From positions 23,399-87,398 of the forward strand of contig JAKQDD010000214.1 of NCBI GenBank assembly GCA_029556615.1: a DNA stretch of 64,000 bases, written 5' to 3'. The stretch is from Verrucomicrobiota bacterium (GTDB lineage: Bacteria > Verrucomicrobiota > Verrucomicrobiia > Limisphaerales > J093). The notes under the pieces were generated by a model, which saw only the letters and a list, made by a program, of their open reading frames with translations, ran no database searches and had not been told where the DNA came from. Positions 38,401-41,402 of the stretch are shown here, in pieces (within the stretch, counting starts at the first letter, position 1; every line of letters starts with the position of its first letter). Position numbers and translations under genes: made by a program.

Positions 38401-39405
38401 GTTTGACCACACCGCGGCGCCGTAGTCCGGCGGTTGGCCCAGGGTGAACAGGGCCTGATCTTCGTCGACCGGCAGCGAAGCTTGGTCGAAGTCGTGCGGA
38501 TCCAGGTACGTCACATGGTCGACGGGCACGTCGTAGGTGGCCAGCCGTTCGACGGCTTCGCTGGTCACGGCCGAGCCGAAGCTGTGCGCGATGAAGTGCA
38601 GCGGGATCGTGTTCAGGGGTCCCAGCAACGGCTGCACGAGGTGAAGCCGCACCAGCATGGTGAACAGCGCGTCCCCGGCCGCCTCCCCCCAGCCGGAAGA
38701 GAGTTCGTTGGACTCGTCCGCCCAGTCGAACAGCACCACCAGTTCCTTCGCCTCGGATTCCCCGGCGCCGGGCAACACCGAGTCCTTGGGATCGAACCCG
38801 CCGGTGGTTGCCTCGTCGATCACGTCGTAATCCAGCAGCCAACCGTTGGTTCGCTGTTGGACTGCGCGCGCCAGGGCGATCAAGGCGTCGCCGTCCCCCA
38901 TGCCGAGGTCGATGCCGGCGATTGTCTTCGGCTGAAAACCATGGGTGATGATCGTCGCCCCGCGGATTCGGTTGGTTGCTGCCAGCGGGTCCAGCAACTG
39001 GGCCACGGCCTCGACGGAGAGGAGCGCCGGAGGGCTTCCCGACGCCATGCTGACGGCTGGACGGCTGTTTTCGGCGGGCGTGTTGGCGTCCCCGACCGGA
39101 TTCGCCGGGCCGCTCCCGGCGTCGTCCGGATCCGGTTCCGAGCCGACTGGGTGCACGTCGACGCCGGAATCCTCCCACACTTCCGCCGTCACTCCTTGCA
39201 GGATGTCCACGCCCGCCGGTGCGCTCAGGTCACCGGCCGCGCCCATGGACACCGGGGCCGGCGTGCCCTCGACCACCTCGATACCGCCGGGGGCTTGCAG
39301 CCCGGGGTCCATGCCTGGGGTTGCGGGGAGCGGCAAAGCGGATAGCAGCACGCGAGGCTCCAGAGGTTCGAGCTCGAGCCGTGCCGCCGACCCGTGGGTT
39401 GACAT
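14431..39405 (-). CDS. Giant LEPR-XLL multi-domain surface protein ending in dockerin, 8,324 aa
   Basis: A single uninterrupted 25-kb gene. I start it at the ATG at 39405; a TTG 57 bases upstream is possible. The N-terminus has the LEPR-XLL motif (LEPLEPRVLLSA), found on very long exported proteins. Approximate order by residue: lipase-like alpha/beta hydrolase 140-410 (Ser275 in AHSFGS); peptidoglycan-binding-like 832-884; large unrecognised beta-rich region 900-2570; dozens of RTX GGxGxDxL calcium repeats 2580-3460 and shorter blocks to 4380; two PPC domains 3876-4100; about twelve FG-GAP repeats 4700-5780; ELWxxDGT-like repeats 5960-6320; leucine-rich repeats 6636-6840; golvesin-like 6840-6970; SdrD-B-like 7130-7206; several PKD domains 7600-8080; dockerin-like DLNRDGRISALDFAALRD about 8270-8290. 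No membrane anchor or PEP-CTERM tail. Likely a calcium-stabilised adhesin or degradative scaffold. Confidence 0.85.
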   Translation of the reverse strand: MSTHGSAARLELEPLEPRVLLSALPLPATPGMDPGLQAPGGIEVVEGTPAPVSMGAAGDLSAPAGVDILQGVTAEVWEDSGVDVHPVGSEPDPDDAGSGPANPVGDANTPAENSRPAVSMASGSPPALLSVEAVAQLLDPLAATNRIRGATIITHGFQPKTIAGIDLGMGDGDALIALARAVQQRTNGWLLDYDVIDEATTGGFDPKDSVLPGAGESEAKELVVLFDWADESNELSSGWGEAAGDALFTMLVRLHLVQPLLGPLNTIPLHFIAHSFGSAVTSEAVERLATYDVPVDHVTYLDPHDFDQASLPVDEDQALFTLGQPPDYGAAVWSNVSFADVYYQTRGLNGSLIPDFLVPNGRPIPGAYNVFFADDGWLPDDDAGNPYSTLEGSGDHSFVWQSFYLASIAPAATWEMQNGKAVLNLHGNYDGKGGDDIVPAPEQWLDFRTTGYGLSRVALNAQGDPTLARRNQCPGNFFSPDQDHRYTPSWLWDGESHQPNPALDTAPGVGGLHPPDIVNARWAPRGDPMQVVNGSLDSGYGSTGIEPGWSDHGGGGTGRIDPLGLSPAGRFGTRSLELGPGATWRAHNPMFIAPGAGVLRLDLVTFSAGQGQVLDVFMDDPTGGATVLVGSVALTPTAQADPLEVRDLRLFVPESVRGRPGTLRFELRGPVAARVALDNIRFEQAYVGRQGDLIAIDLAIDQAHGQFALPRLPAGVTYRMDTVGRGDWYLTRTSDTRFLGKLMFSDRTGAPFQETGRMYFAPAPGLVQDGASWELALEADGVHDQGVDGSAPAFETARAVSVWVRPGASPTGTGQVVAGAGFVVVARAQARLNYLELLDQEGLPLDVDGILNPKTEYVLRQFQALERLPVTGRVDSATAERLNSPAYAATAGFLPGETEALVAGAQELVTLGSALSEHGSFVTALPVLGWTGDLLPGMDPDMIVGLGRLLDFGDLLQRGVSDVFKAIPEVVLTEGPVALANWLRQYTIGTPATGPPGSNRLGLESVEAITNDTEASVSLTVVAGRSLTRPFTLGPEAEAWQLGISGRVELDVLVEATLKLRVGIQRGYTGSIVGAFFVAVDEVTAAIAVQTTGIQCSAKLGFLGVTLQLDGGLDVEGLPAGTHRILEGSLAFKPQGGWVWHPGSGEALNLAGLGMPEIGAAIRAHFALSGSIGSFNIPGSVGFTLALPSNSPPSSEGFFTQLPQLSGSGLEETGLLSFKDLGAANFMAVIRQAVDLLGQVSGHEDLRGRLPLVKEASWQQVRDATGVVRSVSDIRGALVDQIVDRLIGTDGSLTFTTIQEFLARLNQVLAREGDQGLNAQVDLDVEAAELVIRFDFRHALDGFATGFDAAVGFGSLVNLSTESQIVLQPVIEASFGLGLYLGTHKGGAPQATSLGQRVFLTDVALGVRLVLSVSDLDAAARFGALGIRIENGTGEASASLAIALEKSAGATPDARRRFTVSELGSLLTSTSEVVRVTVDGSAALTLPVRVDPDPFNLDYLGLNPRLVLAWPQLFDVASLSVTAVDFDVVAGLERVATREFVEVLDRIRDLVRDIEESSLFQKKLPLLNKTAAELLKLSDRVGSLLDTLEEKGETTIQEIFIALGATEGKAHLGWTDVQGAALAGVSREGKLFRFDFVIDKQANLKLPLDLDLESLLGLPYSLASATGEVQVEVSAALELHLAVDVTKPLSPQFYLEDNTRLVLGVGVDSRSSGQGLLFEAGFGPLGLRLGDTNKDLAYLFLTGAGGPGTRAEFVVDVKDDPADHRYKLFGELGLSLFESKLTGKAEARLPVQIRLGSSYVALDPLSPDLVLTIANIGDIAGTVSFQGPDLVRAIETRVGSLLGDLSSSWDSLFSSWDQAFLFIDGLLDGKVFGFEIPVIGTQIREATRFLDDIRAEVREAARNPRGYAIDQVQNLLYQALGPAGLAILANLDDQPALSRDDIVISQTADRIGFQLRLGRDFHLAPTETPFQWDVSVLKGLGLEVEGRLDFQIRWDFDLEFGIDRQRGFFLRFPGGEDLRLEFKAELDGFRTTGRLLWLQADIEDRGSRVEGGFSVDLDPDGEGRDWYLSDLISGTRRWLAFGADFDAQLVLGLTASFDGNANFPRLRTQFNLVWEDDGVPDVWFSNTEVNLGDFVNRVLTPVVHRINDVLEPIRPVLDVLQDPIPIISELAGEDISLLDLAERFGNVGPAARQFIEALTQISDLAAMLDSPADSLWIPLSAVGQAVRDFSLSGKSLLDPNAKGQLEAVDPAPSNNLLDSLSNLRLPGGQSGSGARLADVLPAGNGEESAKGRFLFPAFQNPSKLIELLLGRDVVLIAYDMPEFKAEFNYEQFFALFGPLGVRITGQVGAKIDLAFGYDTYGLRRFLSSKNVADLFLGFYVSDTLDPEGKGADVPEITLYGGLTAMAELNIAVAQAGVGGGLFLDIFLDLHDGMPGDPKSVDGRVRGNELLNSLKLGVVHVFDVSGHLEVRLTGFVKVGLDTPFGFVTIFEAEKDFGHFTLLDFSVPRPADPAPILGTLAQGKLTLTTTGLASANYRVVPGGEAGQLAVLSSGKQQNFNGVTEIVFLGTPGADTVEIDPAITLPVRLEGGAGNDTLIAGTAAARLAGGPGNDKLVGGPAHDVLDGGDGDDVLEGGGGDDQLSGGTGDDQLDGGEGNDVLDGGTGQDRLTGGRGRDTLRGGDGDDHLFGLEDDDELDGGAGHDYLEGGFGQDRLFGGPGQDHLNGGDGDDRLEGGEDDDVLEGEAGYDTLLGGAGNDRLDGGAGEDHLDGDQGNDTLIGGLGGDVLIGGPEGTDADDDVIFALETETGDDPTALHTIQGGAGNDLIYGDLGQDQIAGGTGQDRIFGNGGGDAIDGGPDADQIVAGESAVFTTPAVLRGGTGKDTITGSSDADHIFGDADDDEIYGGGGNDVIEAGTGADWVDAGEGDDEVYGQEGRDTLVGRGGADRLSGGPGNDTLLGDDGDDRLEGGADDDILEGGAGADEMSGGSGRDRLFGGPGNDLIWGGAAVFNRSDVEPAAWMVFPPAITHGQTVPGSNDGDDRLEGGPGVDWLFGGGGCDDLYGGDTAESDYLDGGAGMDYVDGGPGDDWLRGGDDADVLRGREGLDILHGDAGHDSLFGDAGDPQGNLVGQQLYGDDGDDYLYAFAPEFGASVAVAAQRDGDELFGGAGNDWLYGNLRKDFLDGGPGKDTLSGDALAGPDYAVNLDAALDHGPAKTGAADRLRGGPGEDQLFGGGGPDELYGGPGSDWLDGQDGQDLVHGGGWNDIFVFETDPAYVHPGDVIDGHGDVIEAGEPDDSATDILLIQGTDGPDVIRLAAADLTPNGQLRLAVEYNGRRIFATWKSPAGAPLIEQFRVAGFGGNDRIEFAAEPALDFAALAGRSVDFVGVFDGGSGDDILIGGSGRDELNGGAGNDWLFGLGGDDRLWAFREPAAGAGQHDLDRLFGGQGNDDLLGGPGRNVLSAWTADPAQGLRNPALGGRFGVLKGQDLDLGDWAGLVRISDLLINGAAQTDQFRFQLKTAGVAGDQIELTRPTGIANERLHWRLVNTATGAVLDEGAEGTQLTLTTIPLIGYAAGDYVLEISSFDLEPDLNQPLQGTVGRYELQFRRGAPTTAPIVHTAVYHLEDTGLNRSLGGPRDDALYGGTGLDFLYGNGGGDTLYNSHGLPLDSMGANLGDEWKTHARQTDRVWYLSGSNLDDVMTVDFVTEPGLLEGHHLVTRLTNNNGNYTFAAQVRLDFSAATNAGQPVWRPSDLRLDDSLALEQDPQMRETTLAGSVRSYDVADLVELPGEGDFLAILVDALDGNDQINVGPTVQKAVWIDAGAGNDRVEIRSGKAILIDETERQTPPDSTTPVRNDTVASAFFFDGTPGVDDGSVPLSRNLRFDGLTLDNPADVDWYAFKLAHDSQPGDVVRIAGVSSLDRLILELYTADGLTRLASATPGSTPNLSLPLTGIEANSVYTLRVTSNATPTEYAIEFAFTSVADLAEGSQPGNNSPETAYDLGTLPPGAQFSGLTFHTATDVDWYRFGLPAAGSAAAPAAIWIQGGDLEVKAYRQDADGTLRLLAEHRGTSTQLDLATLATQAGTYLLRLESAVHSPASYAIATTSGGIYLGTRLAPIVSVNLGNRSQALTIARRDLILGGPGNDILGGGPGEDWILGGPGNDVLTGGLDQGASDLLFGGDGDDLFQVVPDDLPRLPDTGQRYVPATFDRFDGGPGQDAMQYLGGDLDAQGRPVPDHVALRYNSILGRYEVTALVFDTRLQRWVPEAVPGNPLATRNLQHYAFFRPTSVERFLLSTRAGDDEVHADPGYLFAGSPEEWGLTNADRPAGAPVTDLEIDGGAGNDRLFGGTGDDRLLGQEGADVLFGGNGNDYLDGGPGADLVDGDTESSLPDRYELGGTGSGRQDVGPDSASLLAELGQGGWNALWDASQESVQVSGLSFDRGDVEDWFYLPLPTATRQFAGSGSAFLGWESLEAQFLDPDTTALANQYVQVMTAAGVRFTPIVTLYPATASSTPDALPQITASPAGVPDYAFLRVLNVRSRSLLSPAALPDGGRLDGSGPADVALRWRFEIVTRNASTGQEQIATATATLLRGSTDANNSLADLVTDVQSALDAAGLSPTLKAGLLGSRLVLWILPANASVRLVNAEGAAVSQVPLPEDLEPAVAGLGGGYALKFLKTRGVGSVLHLDASGAAWITAPGSLTDRATALPLGDLNGDGFDDFLGGRADTVTGIHYWLYLGQPEAATNDLLVATASFRLPKLDDATYTFASGDFNGDDLGDLAVAASGNLAAGTPRVWLWFGQAGSLAGTHDLLAEAGAQFLLPTAAGTTVTLANAGDLDQDGSDDLLVGTPNGTTESAVYVVYGMPAWQSLRQPLVETFTNGLGGFTLGATGDAGAVNLWTPTMRLDGLPGHSTGGSAWFGNESTGTYESQGRIVAGSLQSPAISLRAINPGYDIRLSFHYYLRTEPLKTVDLAQVQVSKNGVDWVTAVANKPGTSNALVEGQNPDGGWRSVDIVLAGTDPFAVGGQDWLGSHRHDVYVRFLFDSVDGAVNGYDGFFVDDVVVESLPHPLDLASPGTAAVARLSAPPGDHFGSALAGLGRLDNDAFPDFAVLTGTTRFHLFPGGPTRLASGQAAARDLAQVNTSFALAGYAVIPTGNVLGPASTAGFGTLADFALTNGTRHWLVYGLQPGVQFNTTVPVSLASGLLWKQLDVPAQLVRLGDIDGDGNTDFALSRYQQGWQLDATTGAALPNFHEIAEIYLGRTSAASDHGWFSQPDLVIEPERPLYWQQPASAPAGWTPAGEFAPQGIVQRLGNVDGQGPDDFALLSPGGAEHVFVVLGTSLAPASTPERPQSIQADQYRYDLATPLPMAPSSAPAVVALDSGIRDFILTDAAALLGSAADEQLTGFFCLGDVNQDLYPDFLLQGARRSYLVYGPFNLDESRSILGRFDALIDPQQFGVPVLGTGDVTGDGTADMLFYQGTRLLLVRGGPNVHQRFELTQAGDVDPEWADTQLNLGTAILAAEWIRWTAPAQGEPEAADVLIRTNTTVQILNGLAVAGLPHGGPAPPTFAVAATQALNLGDLTGDGLEELGIRTVDGRLLVAAGGASALGPTWLGPGEKAETLAALGDLNQDGYGDFAASVRTDDNVPAVRVYYGAEDLVSKPPAPGVAPLEITAGAPDADRSSKVTVAAGDFLGDGLPDLAVLEQTFVGVATPIPLQATVYLFTGSQLQAARLAAGPAATARLTPGEAAKAIRSVGPGAVADRLSGLPGWDLNGDGVDDLGVARSQADATLDGFRSAAGALHLVFGQAVTRSLPASQPDPSRDDLANRTIGGTDVLVDQAEFARALAQAVTEAWHWFTFAGDGLPGDLLEILGPVLGPQSVYPAAMGSLELKTGYELSTNLEADVFARVGGVNTAVGVIEFDLASLLMLAPLGSWQDLSVTLELAYRVAMVDGPKAGTVAQTPGYAAFVGDFFYFVAERQSGDGPILWRTRGTLASTEPVRLENKDIAIKSAGTPSLAVTADGQMLFVLRNGTDLVRISAGVPTVVRSGFNQAESLLAYGQSAFFVTREGTDRVLWRSTGTSSGTSQVLVGGNRTLKDPAAFTPFGGQLFFVATDTVSGRSLWRFNHQDQLTRFTNVANPDELSAANDLLAFTGTAPGGTQRKLFYLTKTDIATRTLADTPSGWITTIVPQTPVPISFQGTGGGSLQHYIYYYRQERSELWVHSIDGTAVRVSSPEGDAISGDYRLTAAGDKVYLLLEAPRRLLLLSSRNVANAAPIGLREFGEFLGVDNLTPLALTAGSTDTSHLLFTAANGTEIWITDGTAARTVKVSAPAPGQTWTQPAAFLQSGQTLCFLENTGDGQLELWRLDRDLSNLELPVFQATALRNLAGVALELRVAEPEGDGAVTTNDGPTASFDRYIPVGAAGGLDLQSGVVVANLTDAVREAIEAGRSRLTLRLESTAKAAGADAKRVAVLLTKPGTAGETRLVATGAPAAVTGRLYQLVDASTGEPRLRLVDEGAVIDLRNLKAGSYGLEVRRVASTDPRVSADDKNQPIAYRLLIRAPSLGQCHETFRTWDHDEIALGAGDSPYPAETRFARDLDPVLDAAAIPDAALRRRLAEALGVTLLEHRANGRPQTIRPIHASDLAEITALDLGFWTRREADRLPVSSLLGLEYALSLRYLDLVGQTIASGSLDPLVPGIKNHREYLRQLGLAHLESLALDFNPLTHQDWSALAQFTTLRYLSLDDTGLAALEFDAPGSDAPVGVANLAGLESFSLDNISHAPTLADLSPLGSLASLTHLSARSQAIADLTPLTGLGQLEFVDLRRNRIADYLPLFGQVVVDDDLDTATTPFAAAAGEWLYNLNPVAGAWDSDYRFHLAQPGEPATWTVAHLGAGTYDLQISWLPGANRTGAVRLVVKSGTQTLLETTLDQRSAPNGPAFNGVSWQSAGRIQTAGDALTVQIIPAADGLVIADAIRLLRHTTATATLRRVDLRDNPLGNFAYTDAGKALRDSVPTDANLDDFRLAGFEWNRQETATAPMFTQTISHQVSTAGARLELPFQVTGSGPVIAWASDDAVQQQLSVVGRNRLVIAQVPALASPVRITLRAYEGPDVSGESRGRTVETSFDLFVGTLAVYGRHFEDLDGDGQFDVAEQPLDGAGVYADANENGQWDPEEPRAWTDANGDYRLAGLAAATPYLIRAELPYGSRPTTYYSEDFESPFHGYTAGNLPALSQTGWPTAYGQPIANGNLWHVSALRGDEPGHSPSHSLYFGNDTTAQGYPHYEIGRVGGSLRREIVVPSGTDLRLTFNSWAEAYTNSTALQEIIEVGIEETVGGQTQYTRLVTSWADAPASLRRLDSHAARWVTVTADMSAYQGRTVVLVLSFAAGDDRRANNPTDGRWSEGWYVDDLLVAPRLTLSGIVTGYNLGQQPVLVIESPDAVAEGTRVTADARFTHAPGSVTAAYQWTVTPDLARNPNGQNTSRFQFTPANDGTLRLGLHADLAVGGQHWLYDLNRFLGVLDVPPGPGMASPIVLNERNPQRLEGATVLADPGEDAYDYEWVLRDSAGRLLLRTVGHAFTLGADTPQSGWSLDVRAFDPVTGQTRASNTFAVEIRDVIPTPVVTTPGVQEAIGGSLFEGRTYQLDAASFIDTETLADASGFTWTVRRGPETLASGEGSAFTFHVAQDGNVTLVLKITDDEGNVRESQAVVPVLNTAPTVTLGSDVILDQGGSLAVVAQVSDGPLDTPTYQWSIQRPGASPQLLPATGGQVLFAETTPGLYRLTVQVTDPQGAKGSATLQITLRNVAPMITAATLVIEGTSFALEPGQALVVDEGDRLTFAAVATDAGHTPLTFTWTVRQGGSVIRSGASPAFEFVPPDNGHFNVQLLVRDAHGGQAEFAVTVDARNVAPANARIAGPASIAYGATADYTASVDEAGLDDAEWLEHVWTLRRAEETTPLSTAMGPTVRIGTGLAPGRYVLRLLVQDPDGATTSAEQFVDVLALPPAVVPDQTTLQTQFGQAIVLSGRATPTPPTAALGGYIEFGEAGSTERVPLRFDAQGRFRAEYTYHSVGTFSARVTVYAGDERASTSRTVTVSVSSRVLARQIYYARSAYDNTTAIADSPAHTLAIAPDKTALLPAETAGFANVSSYTRGLNGIVIDLGRVGPTFSLADLEFRVGNTANPATWSVAPAPSLEVQRGLGINGADRIVLTWADRAIVNQWLRVLIRATAQTGLSRADVFYFGSLVGDTGGTPFGRVNDEDVRHFLDYSKVSLATPALDNVFDLNRDGRISALDFAALRDASAPGAPTLVTLMPTAFVPGKGTMTMALRAEIL
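14540..14610 (-). other. Dockerin-like repeat at the C-terminus of the giant protein
   Basis: The coding strand reads NVFDLNRDGRISALDFAAL, a calcium-binding dockerin loop (D-x-N-x-D-G-x-I-x-x-x-D). A weaker first half, RVNDEDVRHFLDY, lies about 25 residues earlier. It is the only dockerin-like segment in the window and faces a cohesin-like domain encoded by the next gene. Confidence 0.65.
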
Positions 39406-39728
39406 GGATGACTTCACCCGATCGGGGATCGGTTGATCCCCGGAGCCCGCACCCAGCCACAACGCCTTTGTCGACCAACAGAGAAGAACACGACACTGCC
39501 TGTTTTACGTCGTCTGACCGAAGGAAGGGCCACCCGTGCCGGTACTTCTTGGTTCGGTCGGCACGCTAGGCATCTGCGGTCGGCCTGTCGAGGAAAAGTT
39601 GCTCACAGACTTTTTTCGCGGGTGCACGCTTTGCTGCTTTGACAAGAGGGAGCGGGTCTGCATCATGGCTGCGGGTCGGCGTGCTGAGGGGTTCTCAGTT
39701 CGGGCGACCATGGAGCCGGGGAGTGGCT
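39406..39728. other. Divergent intergenic region
   Basis: This 323-base region separates the leftward giant gene from a rightward membrane-protein gene and should contain both promoters. On the giant gene's side there are two overlapping palindromes at 39417-39441. On the other side a TTGACA (39639-39644) lies 90 bases before the membrane-protein start, but no good -10 follows it. No gene is seen. Confidence 0.5.
39417..39441 (-). promoter_or_regulatory. Overlapping alternative hairpins in the leader of the giant gene
   Basis: CCCGATCGGG (39417-39426) is a perfect palindrome. GGGGATC (39424-39430), with loop GGTT and GATCCCC (39435-39441), is a perfect seven-base-pair hairpin. They share three bases, so only one can form at a time. 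They lie 12-36 bases upstream of the chosen start, where mRNA structure would affect ribosome binding. A protein-binding site is the alternative. Confidence 0.4.
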
Positions 39729-41402
39729 GTGAAGACTTGCACGATCAAGGGCAGCGTGTACCTGGCGCTGGGCATCGCGGCGATTGGCGCCGCCCTGCTG
39801 GTGCCGGCGCAGTTGCGTTGTCTGGATGAGGAAGCCGTCGTGCGGGCGGGTGCGCCGACCCGGACGGTGCTCGTCGAGGCGGCGGAGCAGTTGCGTCTGG
39901 ACAAGCCGGGCTTGGCCGTGCTCCTGGTGAAGGCGGGCGTGGCGGCCGATGTGCCGGGCGCAGCCCAGGCGTCCCAGGAGTTGGAAGCGCAGATGGCCGC
40001 CCGGCCCGTGCCCGCCGTTTGGGGCCCCACCGATTCACTCCTGCAGCAGGTGTGCGGGAAGGACGGGCTGAAGACCGACGCCGGGTCGGTGCTCGAGGTG
40101 ATCCTGCCGTCGTCGCGACGGGCGGCGGCGCTCGAATTTCTGCAGAGCCTGCGCCGCGCCGATGTCCGCGAAGTGCTGCGGCATCGCGAGCTCGCCAACA
40201 CCGTCGCCTTCCCGCCGGTCTCCTCCGCATCCGGTCAGGCGCTGGATGCGGCGGTGTTGCTGACCGGCCTGTTGATGCAGGCCGAGGCGATGCGTCCCGC
40301 GCTGCGGCAGGAAATTGAGGTGCTGGCGGCGACGGCGAACCGGGGTGGGGACAGCACACCGATCGAGCGGGTGTACCTGGATCTCAGTTCGCTCGCCAAG
40401 CGGATGACGTGGGATCAGCTGGTGTGGTTTCTTGGCCGGGTGAAGGACCTGACCTCGCTCCGGCAACTGACGAGCGCGATCATGCGTGCGCCCGGCGAGC
40501 TGCCCGTGGTTTTCGCCGCCCTGGTGATGGCGGAGTCGCCGGACGCCGTCGTGACGCTGCTGCGCGACCTGCCGAAGACGGCGTCGGCCGATTTGCGGTT
40601 TGCGCTGGGCACCGGCAAAGGGGGGCTTGATCTGCTGTTGGCCCGCCAGCAACCCATCCACCGGGCGCCGTGGCGGAGCCCCTGGGTCGCGTTGCCGGGG
40701 CTGGCGCAGTTGTGGAGTCTGCTGGTATGGATCAGCACGACGTCCCTGGCCATGGCACTCCTCTTCAAGTATCTCCTGTGGTTCGACGGGGCGTTCTGCC
40801 TGGCGCGGGCCTTCAGTCTGCTGAAGCCGGAGCCCAGCGACGAGGAGGAGCCGCTGGTTCTCCCGTTCGCCCGCACGCTCCGGCAACAGACGGTGGCGGC
40901 CTTGGCGCTGATGCTGGCGGTCATTTTGACGGAGCCGGGTCTCGCCCGCACTCCGGCTCCCGTTTCTGCGGTGATCTGGGTGCCGGCGAAGAGCCGGACT
41001 GTTGCTGCGGTGGAAACATCGGAACCGAAACGATCTATGAACCCCGAGTCAAACTGGCTGGCCTTGGCCGTGTTTTTCACTGTCCAACTGGCGGTGTATG
41101 TCATCGGCCTCATCAAACTGCGCGAAATCAAACGTCAGGAGCTTCCCAGCGCGCTCAAGCTGCGGGTGCTCGACAACGAGGAGAACCTCTTTGACACCGG
41201 CTTGTACGTTGGCTTGGGCGGCACGGGTCTTTCGCTGGTGTTACTGGCGCTGAACCTCTTCACCGCGAGCCCGATGATCGCCTACGCTTCAACCGGCTTC
41301 GGGGTGTTCTTTGCCTCGCTGCTGAAGATTGTTCATGTCAGGTCGTACCGGCGGCGTCTGATCCTGCAGGCCGACCTGGAAACCCAGCAGGTCCCGTCAT
41401 GA
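39729..41402 (+). CDS. Unrecognised polytopic inner-membrane protein
   Basis: A 557-residue membrane protein of no family I can name. I start it at the GTG at 39729, which has GGGGAG five bases upstream; the frame opens earlier but that part is unlike protein. There is an N-terminal hydrophobic segment (residues 8-26), then a ~270-residue helical, probably periplasmic domain without aromatic-rich motifs. Five further hydrophobic segments follow: two around LWSLLVWISTTSLAMALLF and TVAALALMLAVIL, then LALAVFFTVQLAVYVIGLI, LSLVLLALNLF and ASTGFGVFFASLL. The layout recalls MotA/ExbB-type proteins only vaguely. Its stop overlaps the next gene's start by four bases, so the two proteins are made together and may form a complex. 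Confidence 0.7.
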   Translation: MKTCTIKGSVYLALGIAAIGAALLVPAQLRCLDEEAVVRAGAPTRTVLVEAAEQLRLDKPGLAVLLVKAGVAADVPGAAQASQELEAQMAARPVPAVWGPTDSLLQQVCGKDGLKTDAGSVLEVILPSSRRAAALEFLQSLRRADVREVLRHRELANTVAFPPVSSASGQALDAAVLLTGLLMQAEAMRPALRQEIEVLAATANRGGDSTPIERVYLDLSSLAKRMTWDQLVWFLGRVKDLTSLRQLTSAIMRAPGELPVVFAALVMAESPDAVVTLLRDLPKTASADLRFALGTGKGGLDLLLARQQPIHRAPWRSPWVALPGLAQLWSLLVWISTTSLAMALLFKYLLWFDGAFCLARAFSLLKPEPSDEEEPLVLPFARTLRQQTVAALALMLAVILTEPGLARTPAPVSAVIWVPAKSRTVAAVETSEPKRSMNPESNWLALAVFFTVQLAVYVIGLIKLREIKRQELPSALKLRVLDNEENLFDTGLYVGLGGTGLSLVLLALNLFTASPMIAYASTGFGVFFASLLKIVHVRSYRRRLILQADLETQQVPS

